Positions 9,786 through 20,388 of a DNA stretch of 64,000 nt are shown piece after piece; the first letter of the stretch is position 1; each line of letters opens with the position of its first letter. The DNA comes from Colius striatus. Its lineage: Eukaryota > Chordata > Aves > Coliiformes > Coliidae. Under the pieces are notes generated by a model, which saw only the letters and a list, made by a program, of their open reading frames with translations, had not been told where the DNA came from and did not search any database. The position numbers and the translations under genes are program-made. The DNA lies in contig NC_084768.1 in the NCBI RefSeq assembly GCF_028858725.1, positions 1,719,853-1,783,852 of the forward strand. The letters are read 5' to 3'.

Positions 9786-12437
9786 TCACTTGGTTCTTTC
9801 CTCAAGATTGTTTTTTCCATTGGTCTTACAGTTAAGTCCTTTCTGTTGATGTGGCTTGATCCATTTTGCCGGAATCCATCGGGGACCTTGATCTGTAATG
9901 ACACAAGCATAGCCTCTTCCCCACGTTAACAGATCTGCAGGTCCTTGCCACTCTCCAGTAGTGGGATTCTTATACCAAACTTTAGGTTTGTCAGTAAAAT
10001 CCAAATCCCGACTCATTTGGGCAAAGTGTGTTAATGCCGGTGGTTCATTCCGGTTTGCCACAATTCTGAGATGATTCATTGTATAAAGGGCTTTCATTAG
10101 TCTGTCTTGAGGACTCACCCCCTCTTCCCCCGTTTTTTGTTTTTCTAGAAGGCCTTTTAAGGTTTGATGTGTCCGTTCAATAATGGCTTGACCGGTAGAA
10201 TTTCCTGGGATACCAGTAGTATGTTTAACACCCCATAAGTTTAGAAACTTACGTGTTTTACTGGCTATGTATCCCGAGCCATTATCAGTTTTTATCTCTC
10301 TTGGAACACCAAGGACAGCAAAGCAACTCCTCCAATGTCTTATGACGTCTCGAGAACTGTCACTGGTTAAGGCTGTGGCCCAAACCATGGCTGAATAAGT
10401 ATCAATAGTAACATGTATACGTTTAAATCGCCCAAAAGGAGCATAGACAGTGATATCTGATTGCCATATACCTAATGGTGCCAGACCCCTGGGATTGACT
10501 CCTACTCCTAGGCCGATCTGATTCTGGCATGCAGGGCACGTGGAAACAATACCCTGAGCGTCCGATATGGTCAAGTCAAACTGCTTCGCCAGCATTTTCG
10601 CACTTTGATGAAAAAAATCGTGCGATCTTCGGGCTTGAGAAAATTTGTCAATTATTGGCCCCGTAGGTATCAATAAAGGAGCTGCCACTATCCTGTCAAC
10701 AATTTCATTGCCAACTGATAGGCCATCTTTTAAGCCCGAATGGCTTCGAATATGTCCAATATAATAAGCAGTTTGCCGTTCATTTATCTGATGCCAGAGT
10801 CTCAGAAATAAGTTATACAGATTCTGATTAGAGATTTCTTTCAACAGCGCTCTCTCTAATCGAGTGACAGCATCGACCACATAGAGGGAATCGGAGATGA
10901 TGTTTAATGGGACGTCTGACCATTTCTCAAAAGTTTTAACTACAGCCATCAGTTCCAGCAGTTGAACTGAACTGCCTGGGGAGTGGACAGTTAGATTTTG
11001 CCATTTTCCATTTTCCCACCAAACCACTCCTGCTTTGGCTTGGATCTTACTGGCGTCGGTAAAAACAGTCAGGCCTTTAACGGGTACTGCTGATCTCAAC
11101 GGCCGGTCTTCCATTTGAAATTTAACAGAGAACAATTTATGGGCCGGATAATGATTATTTATAGTTCCTGGATAAGACAATAAGGCCCACTGTAATTCAT
11201 CAGATTGTTGCAGTGCCCAGTTCAAGAACTCATCTGTGAGAGGAACGAAAATGATGTCCGCCTCAATCCCTGCTATTTCCAGCAGACGTTTCCTGGCCTT
11301 AACTATTATTTTTGCAATTGCCTCAAGCCTCGTGGTAATTGTTTTTTGTAAATTATATGGCAAAAATATCCACTCCAGGATCCTCAATGGGTCTTTCGCT
11401 ACTGAATCCCATTGCATCAAGATTGCCATTACATGCTGGTTTTGACTTATCACAGCAATGTTAATTGACAAGTCAGGATCATATCGGTGACTGTAGTTAT
11501 TGACTATCTTGCTTCCTATTTTTTCTATTGCTTGGATTTGCTGCCGAGACAGTCTTCGCGCACTATCAGCCTCTACTGAGCCCTTTAACAAAGGCATTAG
11601 TGGCGCAAGATCCTCATTTGTGATACCACATATGGTCCGTACCCATTGGATATCACCTATCAGCTTTTGAACGTCTGTTAAGTTAGCAATATCTGTTTTA
11701 ATTGCCACCTTCTGAGGATAAATGCGCGCATCAGTGATAATATTACCTAAATATTTCCAAGAGGCGTGCATTTGTACCTTCTCTGGCGCGATCACCAACC
11801 CGGAGTTGCTTAACTGCCGGTTCACTTCTTGTAGAATGCGATGCTGGTCCAGGTCTTTTCCTGCAATCAAGATATCATCCATATAATGGTAAAATAAGAC
11901 ACGAGGGTATTTTTTGCGCAGAGGTGCCAGCGCCCAGGCAACATAAGTTTGACAAATAGTTGGTGAGTTCTTCATTCCCTGAGGTAAAACAGTCCATTGA
12001 TATCGTTTTGCTGGCTCTTGTTTGTTAATCGATGGTACTGTAAAGGCAAACTTCTCACTGTCATCCTCATGTAAGGGAATTGTGAAAAAACAGTCCTTTA
12101 AGTCAATCACCAACAGGGGCCACTCTTTTGGAAGCATTGCAGGAGAGGGTAATCCTGGCTGTAAAGCACCCATGTCCTGCATCACTGCATTAACAGCTCT
12201 TAAATCATGTAACAGCCTCCACCTCCCTGATTTTTTAGGGATAGTAAAAATTGGTGTATTCCATGGACTGGTGGATGGCTTAATATGACCCTTCTCTAGT
12301 TGTTCATTTACTAATTCATGAATGTGGGCGAGCTTTTCTTTGCTTAGCGGCCATTGATCAATCCAAACTGGTTTATCTGTTAGCCAGGTTAACTTCAGGA
12401 TTGGTCGCCCATCAATGGCCGCCATTAAAAATTTTCA
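9786..12437 (-). CDS. pol: ERVK pol: reverse transcriptase, RNase H, integrase
   Basis: An uninterrupted 879-codon frame counted from the first Met at 12425; the frame is entered by -1 slippage from pro, so that Met need not be a start. RT has the catalytic YMDD box (FYHYMDDILIAG, about residue 190). RNase H shows VFTDAS, ELMAV and IISDSLY acidic residues, then a terminal NEIVD. Integrase has an HHCC zinc finger (HDFFHQSAK through CPACQ), a core with SDITVYA and KTDNGSGY, the last acidic residue in IIERTH, and a C-terminal GRGYACVITDQGPRW/WIPAKWIKPH segment. All catalytic residues I can identify are present. It terminates just after a Lys/Glu-rich tail. No lesion is visible. Confidence 0.95.
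12426..12436 (-). promoter_or_regulatory. Predicted pro-pol -1 frameshift site AAATTTT
   Basis: In the pro frame the codons read GAA AAT TTT TAA, so A-AAT-TTT is an X-XXY-YYZ slippery heptamer directly before the pro terminator. A -1 slip enters the pol frame, which opens only after an in-frame TGA a few codons upstream. Position and frame fit the retroviral pro-pol shift; the site is inferred, not demonstrated. Confidence 0.75.
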
Positions 12438-13218
12438 TTTGACAAACGAAAGCCCATTTGGCTTAAGGCGTCTCTACCCAAAAGCCAAACTGAAGTATTC
12501 ATTACATAGGGCCTAATTTACACACATCTATTCTCTTCGCCCTGTATGCGTACCGAAATCAGGTCTGTGCTAATTTTTGTCATCTGTATTCCTCCTACTC
12601 CAACAACAGGGGTGTCTAAATTCTCTAAAGGCCAGCTTTTTGGCCAATAGGATAAGGGAACAATAGTAACATCTGCTCCCGTATCCAGTAATGTGTTGTA
12701 CCCAACCATGTGTTCACCATATGGATGTTGGAATACAACCGTCTGAGTGGGCTTTCCCTGTGAAAGCGGCACCGCCAGTCTTACCTCAGGTACTCCAGTG
12801 GATCCAAAACCACCGTCTCGACGCTTACGACTTCCTGCGAAAGGAACTTTAGCCCTGAAAGGAACTAATTGTGCTATTTTAGTTCCTTTAGGTATATGAA
12901 CTGGTGGCTGCCAAACTTTAACCATTATTCCAATATTTCCTTCATAGTCTGCATCAATTACACCGGGGAGCACAAAAATACCCTGTCGAGAGGCCGATGA
13001 CCGTCCTAAAAGTAAAGCGCTTAAACCATAGCCAAGGGGTCCATTAACGTTAGAGGAGATAATTGTTACCTCTGTGTTGTGGATGGTTACATCTACTGCT
13101 GTTTCCACATCCACTCCTGCGCTTCCTGCAGTGGCTGATCTGAGGCCATCCAGGCAGCTCTTGGTGTTGAAGGGCGTTTTTGTGTCATCGCGCTCACCCT
13201 TTTTGCGCTCGTCAACCC
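12429..13218 (-). pseudogene. pro: ERVK pro: dUTPase + aspartic protease, one internal stop
   Basis: This frame is -1 to gag and open from the gag slippery site. The dUTPase region comes first (GYGLSALLLGRSS, then GVIDADYEGNIGI and KGTKIAQLV). The retroviral aspartic protease follows with its active-site DTGADVTIV. An in-frame TAA at 12520-12518 cuts the frame after GEENRCV. Downstream in the same frame lies the conserved protease C-terminal LLGRDAL segment, ending at the TAA next to the pro-pol shift site. One nonsense codon is therefore the only break I see. It would remove the protease C-terminal strand and uncouple pol expression, so the locus is probably not autonomously competent. Placing dUTPase in pro is a betaretroviral trait. 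Confidence 0.88.
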
Positions 13219-15117
13219 GTTTCCCTTATGCATTGTATGTCTGGCCACTCGAGAGCGGCACTCAGTGGCTCTATGGCCAAACTTGCCACATCTGTAACAA
13301 TTACCGTGAAATCTGCCATTGGACCCAGATGGCCTGGCGGAGCTGTTTGTCCATACCAATGGTCTGGACCGACATTGATTTTTCACGTGTCCTATTTTTC
13401 CACAGTTAAAGCACTTTGGCCTCCGATCTCCTTTGTGGGCTTGAACTAAAGGTTTCAATGCTGTTGCCATTGCCTCAGCTAAATGTGCTGACGATCCTAC
13501 CCTAGAGCAGGCTTCTATCATGTCGACCAAAGTTGCTGTCCGCGGGAGAGCCTGCAGGATCTTTTTGCAGTCATGATTAGCGTTAGCAACTGCTAAGTGT
13601 AGCCCTATTTCCGCCTTTACTTCAGCCGACATGTTTGGTATACGATCCAGAGCTGCTCTGAGACGGTCTAAGAAGGTCATGAAAGGCTCATTAGGTTTTT
13701 GAATAATAGTTGTATATGAGGGAACTGGCACCCCCATATCAGGAACAATCTTAAATGCCTGGCGAGCCAGTGTCTGTGTTTGCTGCAAGATAGCTTCATG
13801 CAGTCGGGCTTGTACCTGAGGATCAGCAAATGGTCCTTTACCCAGCATCATGTCTGCTGTGACGACTCGCCGCGGATCTCCCTGTTGTAAGTCCATGTTT
13901 TCCACCACTGTCAAATCAACTCTTTTTTCCCATTCAGACTCCCATAGTAATACCTGAGTGGGCTTCAGGAAAGTTTCTGCAAGCTTCCGGCAGTCAAATG
14001 GAGTCATCAATCCACTGGTGAAAATATGATCTAGTAACGTTTGAACGTATGGGTTGGACAAGCCATATTGCATTACCGCTTTCTGGCCTTCTCTTACCAA
14101 TTTCCAATCTAAAGGTGCCCATTGTCGTTTTCTTTGTGCTGTTATTACTGGAAAGGCTTGTGGAATAAATTCGCCTTCGATTACCGCATCACGTATGAGG
14201 CCTCTCCATTTCTTAGCCGGATCATAGTCATCTGGACGAGGATCTCTGAGTACCTGTGGGGATGAAACTTTAATCTTTGTTTTGGTTAATTCATTAATTC
14301 GTTCCAACAGCTGATTAGCTGTTGCTTTTGGTTTTTCTATCAGTTCCTCCAACTGGGCCAAAGTGTGTTTCATATCTTCTCCATGTTGTATTAACTCTTC
14401 CTTTAATAATTGTCTTTGTTGATCTTCACTAGAAGTTGGGGGTGATGATGGCAGAGGAATACACTCAGGGATTGATGAGCTCAGGGGCAACGGCATATCC
14501 ACAGTATCATTTGTAAAACGTACCTTTCGTTCTCTGTCAGGTACTCCTTCAGGTATAGCAGAAGGATGGGATGGGGCAGGATGGTGAAGGGTGGGTGGGA
14601 GGGGAGGAGAAGCAATGTGTGTATTCGGCTCCTGGAACGGTGCTCTAGGGGGTTCTGGGGGAGGTGGGCTCACATCCATGCTCTCCTCTTCCAGAGGTGG
14701 AGCCGAGGGTATTACGACATTATCCCCTCCGAAGAATCTCTGAGTATTTTCTTCTAGAGGTGGAGCCGATGGTACTATAAAGTCACCACCTCCAAAGAAT
14801 CTTTTAGCATCTACAGGGAACGCAGATGGTGCAGCAGCTTCTGCTTTCATGGCAGCAGCGGCAGCACGCTCAGCTTCTAGCTGGTGTATAATGGATGATA
14901 CCAATTTACACAAACCAATAGCATTATTCAACATGTCTCCTAGGTTTTCCCAGTGTCCTTTTTCATATACTTCTTGGGGGGAAGCAAAGAGACCTACTTC
15001 CTGTCCCCATCTTACAAGTCTTAGCAAAGGCTCTCTTTCATAATTGAATCCTTTTTCCGCAAGGATATGCTGGAGGGTGTCAATAGGATTTTCCTCTTTG
15101 CTTAGCATTTTTCCCAT
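13093..15117 (-). CDS. gag: ERVK gag polyprotein
   Basis: An intact 674-codon frame. Met-Gly at the start (MGKMLSKEE) suggests N-myristoylation of matrix. Residues about 100-150 hold a duplicated module in which RFFGG is followed by PSAPPLEE; PSAP is the late-domain motif that recruits TSG101 for ESCRT budding. A proline-rich stretch follows (SPPPPEPPRAPF, SPPLPPTLHHP). The capsid contains a major-homology-like segment near PFMTFLDRLRAALDRI. Nucleocapsid has two CCHC zinc knuckles (CFNCGKIGHVKNQC and CYRCGKFGHRATEC). The terminator overlaps the pro frame, as expected for frameshift expression. Confidence 0.95.
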   Translation of the reverse strand: MGKMLSKEENPIDTLQHILAEKGFNYEREPLLRLVRWGQEVGLFASPQEVYEKGHWENLGDMLNNAIGLCKLVSSIIHQLEAERAAAAAMKAEAAAPSAFPVDAKRFFGGGDFIVPSAPPLEENTQRFFGGDNVVIPSAPPLEEESMDVSPPPPEPPRAPFQEPNTHIASPPLPPTLHHPAPSHPSAIPEGVPDRERKVRFTNDTVDMPLPLSSSIPECIPLPSSPPTSSEDQQRQLLKEELIQHGEDMKHTLAQLEELIEKPKATANQLLERINELTKTKIKVSSPQVLRDPRPDDYDPAKKWRGLIRDAVIEGEFIPQAFPVITAQRKRQWAPLDWKLVREGQKAVMQYGLSNPYVQTLLDHIFTSGLMTPFDCRKLAETFLKPTQVLLWESEWEKRVDLTVVENMDLQQGDPRRVVTADMMLGKGPFADPQVQARLHEAILQQTQTLARQAFKIVPDMGVPVPSYTTIIQKPNEPFMTFLDRLRAALDRIPNMSAEVKAEIGLHLAVANANHDCKKILQALPRTATLVDMIEACSRVGSSAHLAEAMATALKPLVQAHKGDRRPKCFNCGKIGHVKNQCRSRPLVWTNSSARPSGSNGRFHGNCYRCGKFGHRATECRSRVARHTMHKGNGLTSAKRVSAMTQKRPSTPRAAWMASDQPLQEAQEWMWKQQ
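13219..13225 (-). promoter_or_regulatory. Predicted gag-pro -1 frameshift site GGGAAAC
   Basis: In the gag frame the codons read AAG GGA AAC, giving the heptamer G-GGA-AAC. This is the slippery sequence used by several betaretroviruses at gag-pro. The -1 frame is open from here through dUTPase. I did not evaluate the downstream pseudoknot. Confidence 0.85.
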
Positions 15118-15205
15118 TATATCAGTTTGCTCAGATTACTTGCCTTTTCCAGCAGGAATCCAAGTGCTTTTCTGCCGAGGGTTCTTGATCCAACCGATTC
15201 AGCGA

Positions 15206-15223
15206 ATCACGTCGGGGTCACCA
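15206..15223 (-). other. Primer binding site, tRNA-Trp type
   Basis: TGGTGACCCCGACGTGAT on the minus strand, two bases after the 5' LTR, is complementary to the 3' end of tRNA-Trp. That is the primer known for avian alpharetroviruses; most betaretroviruses use tRNA-Lys. Confidence 0.9.
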
Positions 15224-15225
15224 AA

Positions 15226-15506
15226 TGTTGTTGTTGTGAAGGCAATAATCACTCAAAGACGTAGAGGGTCTAAGTAATGCACGTGCAGAGACGTACAGGG
15301 GCAACGTAGTACAACCACCAGAGCTGACTCAAAGCCACCCTTCCTTTGCTAGCTACCTCCTTATATGCTGCTTCTGCCCATGAGATCACCCAGGGCCCAA
15401 TTGATTAACTTGCAGCACCTGTTTCTGAAGTAGCATGCCAGCTGCATTAACTTATCCCTACCATCTTTATTCAAGCTGGCTGGTCCAAGCTACGTCTGTG
15501 CCTACA
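15226..15506 (-). repeat. 5' LTR of the ERVK provirus
   Basis: 281 bp with TG...CA ends, indistinguishable by eye from the 3' LTR at 9050-9330. The TATA-like TATAAGG lies at 15365-15359. Downstream on the minus strand come two spacer bases and the tRNA-Trp primer site. Confidence 0.95.
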
Positions 15507-15512
15507 CTCCAG
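15507..15512. repeat. Target-site duplication CTCCAG (right)
   Basis: Second copy of the 6-bp sequence at 9044-9049; together they mark a clean integration. Confidence 0.9.
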
Positions 15513-18500
15513 AAGAGTTCAGCCAAACGACATTCTTACCCAAGCACCAGACATCACTATGAGCCACCAAAGCCCCTCACAGAAGCCCCTCAGAGAATGA
15601 AACCGCACGTGTGACGATGGCGTCAAGATGACAAGTAGGTCTGGGAAATGGAGCAAATCTGTGTCCCTATTGCAGGCAGGTTGGTCCATCTGTATGGAAC
15701 AGGAGGGGCCATCCCCCAGTGGCCTGGGCCCAAACACAGCACTGCCTGCTGGTCAGCTCTCAGTGCTGTGGAGAACTTTCCTCCTGATTTCAGTGACACC
15801 TGCTGGTGACCCAGGTGGGTCTGAAGTGAGCACAGAAAGCTCAGGGGGCTGCCCAAACCCAGAGAAGCTACATCTCAGCTTTCTCTAGGTGAAGTACATT
15901 TGCTGGCAGCTGGAGAGACCCCTCAGTCCTTTTCTTCCTTTTCAGAGCCCAGGACAAGTAGGACACTTTCCAGAGCTGCTTCAACTGGTGCCTGGGTCAG
16001 GCTTTGGAAAACAGAACCATTCAAAATACACAACAGGTGGATATTCTGCCAAAGAAGGAAAGGCAATAGATTTGAAACACAGATACACTTCAGTGAAGTC
16101 AAAACACAGATCAATCTATTTTACAGCCTTTGCTAAGAACTTGCCCCAGAAAGGAGCTGCAGTGCCCTGTGATTACAGTGGGATGCTCCTGTGCTACAGG
16201 AAACCCAGGAGCGTGGGGCAAGTCATAAAAGCCACCAGAACAAGATGAGATGGGACAGGAGGTCAGAGCACTGTCCCACGCAGGGATGGCTCCAATTGTC
16301 TTCTCCTCTGTGTTTTCACCCTCCCTTTACACCTGTGCCCAGTGGTTCAAGTCAGCAGCTACAGCCAGGTACTGCATGAATGTCCTTGTCACTGAGCACA
16401 CCTGGCAGCATCAACTCACTCCACTGGTATTCCATCCCTAGCAACAGAAGGAAGGGATGGCTTTCACTCCTGAAGCCCTCCTGTCTTCACAGCCTCTGCC
16501 CCAGCTCACCCTGTGCCTGATGAGCTCTTCTCCATGTCAGCCATTCTTCTGTGCTTTAAGCCTCTGCTTTTTTTCCTGGGCACCAGGCTGGAGCTTCCCG
16601 TTCTCTGTCTTTTCCTCTCAGACACTGCAGCAGCTGGAAAACAGAAGAAAAACAAACCCCAAGTTTGCTCAGCAATGGCAAGATGAAGAGCTGCAGAGGA
16701 GAGGCTGTCCTGGGGGGAATCACATTGGAGGGCACGATCTGAGAAAACTGCTTCCCACTCCAACGAGCTGATTGACAAGTCAACCAAAAGGTGACACACA
16801 CCCCCATGCCAACACACCAAGAGCTTTCTGTCAGTGCAGAACCCACTGCAACCCTGAGAATCCTCCACAGACTCCTTCTGGCCCCTACACCACCACACAC
16901 AGGATCAACTCCTTCCATTACCCGTGTTTGGCAGCGCTGCTGATGCCGCAGGAAGCTGAACAGAAGCCAACTCACTCCAACAGATACTGACAGGCCACTG
17001 GCAGAGAAGTGGCTGCACAAAATGACATCTGTCCAACCAGGCCCGTGGCAGCAGCCCTGCTGACACCAGCAGGAAAGGAAACCCTGGAGAGATTCAGTGA
17101 GCAAAAGGTGCCAGCAGAGAATTCAGTCCCTGCTAACCTGCCTCACCCCCCACTCAACCACACAGACACACGTTTGGGAGGTGGGTGCTGTGAGGGATTT
17201 TAACTCTGTCCTTTTTTACCTGTCTGGGACTTCGGGGGGGCCACATAGCTCTGGTTCCCAGGCCCTGACTGCTGAAGGCCTGGCAGACAGGGCCATGGCA
17301 CTGGCTTCCCAACCTCCAGGATGGTTTTGCTGCATTCCTCCTGGGATTCCTTTGGTGTGGAGTCTTGACTTGCATTCTGGAAAACAACCTGCAGTTACAT
17401 TGAGCTTCTGCATTGAAACACAATCAGCAACGAGATGCAATGCCTTTCTCTCAACTATAATCACTTCCATGGAAGACAGCACCACACATTCAAAGCAAAA
17501 GCACGCAGACCCTCCTCCAGCACAGAACTTTGCCAAACGACTCCAAGCGACTCCCAGGCTGCTGCCCCTTCCCCAGCTGAAGGCTCCTGCCTTGGAGGGT
17601 GAGTGGTCACCTCACAGAAGCAGACTGGCAGGTCCAGAGTAGCCACAGATCATGAAAAGGATCAGACACTATTGACACAGGCATTTGCTTGGCTCTGGAG
17701 AAGGCAAACAAGTGCATCAAAGACAGTTGTTCCCTGACACGTGCCTCGAGCGCGGCTGTCACGTCCAACACGTGTGACACCAGCCCTGCAGACACGTTGC
17801 AGAAGAGCAGGCAGCAATGGGAAGGGATCCTTCCTCTGGGGCAGCATTTGCCACAGCCCACTCTAAGCTGGGCTTCCAGTGTGACTTGATGCCAATTGCA
17901 CCCATTTGTGGGCAGTCACTTATTCTCTAAGAGCAGACCATCCTCAACCAAGCTGCAAGCCTGTGAAGGGCTTTCTCAACCAGCATCCTTCAGAGGTGTG
18001 GACTCTGCCAGGTCAGGGGCACAGATACCCCTCTTGGCTCCTGCCCCCTCTGCAGCGAATCCTCTGCACAAGGAGTCCGGTGGCACTCTATGGCCGTGCC
18101 ACTCCTGAAGGAGATTTCCCACAGGAGATATTGAACTGCAGCCAAGCTCACACACACATGGAATTCACAGCTTTCAGTCAGTCCCTGCACATATGGGACC
18201 CATGGATGGGCGACCTTTGAAGTTCAGGCAAGCTGACAGTCAGAGGGACAGCTCTATTTCACTAGACCTCGTACTCTTTCTTTCTCTTTTTCTCCCCATG
18301 GAGACAATAACCTCACCAACATCCCCATTAGGACCTGCCCTTGGGTTTGATGTTTCTGCCTATTAGAGGGTCGGAGCTTGCTGAGCAACCCCAGATGCTT
18401 GCAAACCACCAGCTGCCACCTGCCTGGCTCCAAAAGATGAACACAAGATGCAACAGCAACCCCTGTGTGCACACAGAAAGCAAGCACTTCACCAGCCCCT

Positions 18501-19739
18501 GCATCAGAGACTCAGTTGCAACACTGCTTAAAGGGATCGTTGGCTCTCACACCCTTCTCCAGGCCACAGCTATTCACAGCTTTGAGACCTTCCCATCATA
18601 TCACTGCTGTGCTGCAACACCTGGGGGACAGCTGAGCATCACTTGCCAGGAGCTTGTCCATAATACACCGGTAGCTGACAGCAATCCACTGCACCAACCC
18701 TGAAAGACACCTTTCACTTCACCTCACTCCAACATCAACACACCAGGTGACCTCACGTCTCCTTTTCACTCCTAGACAGAAACACAGAGCTCTGTTCTAG
18801 TCAGGGATGGCAAATCCACCAGTGAAGGTCTCGGAACAAGTTGCATTACTGTGGGCAACAGACACAGAGAGAGAACATGATCTGGTTTGCCACTGTAATG
18901 GTAGAGCAATGCAAGCAAGTTGCCTGACATCTCAGCTTCTTGACAGCTTCCAAGCTTAGGAGAAGCCTCAAGTTCACGTGTCTTCCTTAATCTCCTAGGT
19001 GCAACTCAGAAGAAGTCTGCTTTGTTTCACAAGCAGCTCTGGCTTTCAGCAGACAGATGATGAGCAACAGAGCCAAGAGAGAAAGGCCCTTTAATGTCTC
19101 TCATGGATCTGTTGCACAAGGTAAGTGATCAATTATGTATTTAGACCCACACGGAGGAAGAGAGCTGAGGGTGGCCTTGAGACTCTGTTTTAACACCTCT
19201 GTCCCTCTGCAGGAAGGGAAAACATTGCAGGAAGGACGTGGATGCTGAAAAGCCACCATTGCGAACGCTGAAGTCAAGGTCCAAAGAGCTCGGGAGGCAA
19301 TGCCTAACCCCACCCCCAGCCTGGTGATGGATACCCCCAGCAGCCAGTGTGCCTGCAGCTGCTGCTGTTGTGGGTGCTCTGCGCTCTCCCGGAGTGCATG
19401 AGAGGGATGCTTTGCTGCAGACTCTGTGTAAAGGATGCTTTGCTTCCCAGGCTCAGCATCGCCTTCAGAAACGCCCCTTTCTGCTCTCCTATGGAATGCA
19501 GTGTATCTCAGCTGGGTCTGGCTGGCCACCAGCTTCACTGACCTCACAGGAAACGTTGGGGTCACCATCTACTTCTGCTTTTCCTTCCTCCGCTTGCTGT
19601 TCTGCAGCACTTGCATCTTCAGCTGTGACATGAAACCCTGCAGAAGGAGGGAGGAGAAGGATGAGAGGAGAAAGTGCAAGTTCCTGGCAGGACCTGGGCA
19701 CCTGTGCAGAAAGGAGCACAGGCCAGACCAGGTTTGCTG
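15513..19739. other. 4.2 kb with no recognised gene
   Basis: Both strands were read. Open frames are short, overlap each other and resemble no family I know. I looked here on the minus strand for the missing ankyrin exons of the EHMT1-like gene and did not see them. No CR1 end or LTR border is evident. Confidence 0.45.
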
Positions 19740-20310
19740 CCAGGACTTGTGATCTCAGGGGGACCCACGCTGGAGCACTCTGCTCCTGAAAGACAGTTTC
19801 AGGATGACCCACGCTGGGGGCTGTACCCTGTGGGAAGGAGCAGCTCATGAAGAACTGTTGCCCATGGGAAGGAGCCACGCTGGAGAAGGTCCTGGAGGAC
19901 TGTCTCCCGTGGGAGGGACCCCACACTGTAGCAGGGGGAAGAGTGAGGAGGCCTCCCCCTGAGAAGAAGCAGCAGCAACATCCATCTGTAATGAACTGAC
20001 CCCAACCCCCATCCCCCATCCCCTGGGCTGTTGGACAGGGAGGAGTGGGAGTCCTGGACAGAAGGACTCCCCCCGGGTCAGGGACGTGTTTTAAGATTCA
20101 GGTTTTATTTCCCATTTTCCTTGCTGTGTTCTGATTATTCGTTAATAAATCAAACCATTTCTCCCCAAGTTGAAGCTGCTTGGGGTGATCTCCCTGTCCT
20201 TATGTTCTGCCAGGAACCTCTTGATACATTTCTCTCTCTCCTGTCCAGTTTAGGAGGAGAATGATAGAACGACTTGGTGGGCACTTGGCACCCAGCCAGG
20301 GCTAAACCAC
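19740..20310 (+). mobile_element. LTR-like interspersed repeat (probably ERVL class), degraded
   Basis: Contains GTTAATAAATCAAACC, then a GATCTCCCTGTCC segment and an end GGTGGGCACTTGGCACCCAGCCAGGGCTAAACCACCAC. This end closely parallels the last 40 bp of the clean solo LTR at 31348-31902 (GGTGGGCACCTGGCATCCAGCC...CTACCACA). I therefore read it as a diverged LTR of the same broad class. The left boundary is not clear and no target duplication is visible. Confidence 0.5.
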
Positions 20311-20388
20311 CACCAGCACATTGAAAGCCATTCTAGACTAAAACAACCACAGGGCTCAAACACAGCAAGATTCCTGCAGACTGCCCAG

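Larger units (their letters stand above)
9050..15506 (-). mobile_element. Complete env-less betaretrovirus-like (ERVK) provirus
   Basis: A 6,457-bp endogenous provirus on the minus strand. The order in its own sense is 5' LTR (15506-15226), primer binding site (15223-15206), gag (15117-13093), pro with dUTPase (frame -1 to gag), pol (to 9786), a non-coding tail, polypurine tract (9351-9331) and 3' LTR (9330-9050). Both LTRs are 281 bp and I see no difference between them; CTCCAG flanks both ends. Gag and pol are uninterrupted; pro has one internal stop. The stretch between pol and the 3' LTR (9785-9352) is too short for env and shows no envelope features. This architecture matches intracellular, IAP-like ERVK elements. 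It sits upstream of the last visible exon of the EHMT1-like gene, in the same orientation as that gene. Confidence 0.95.
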
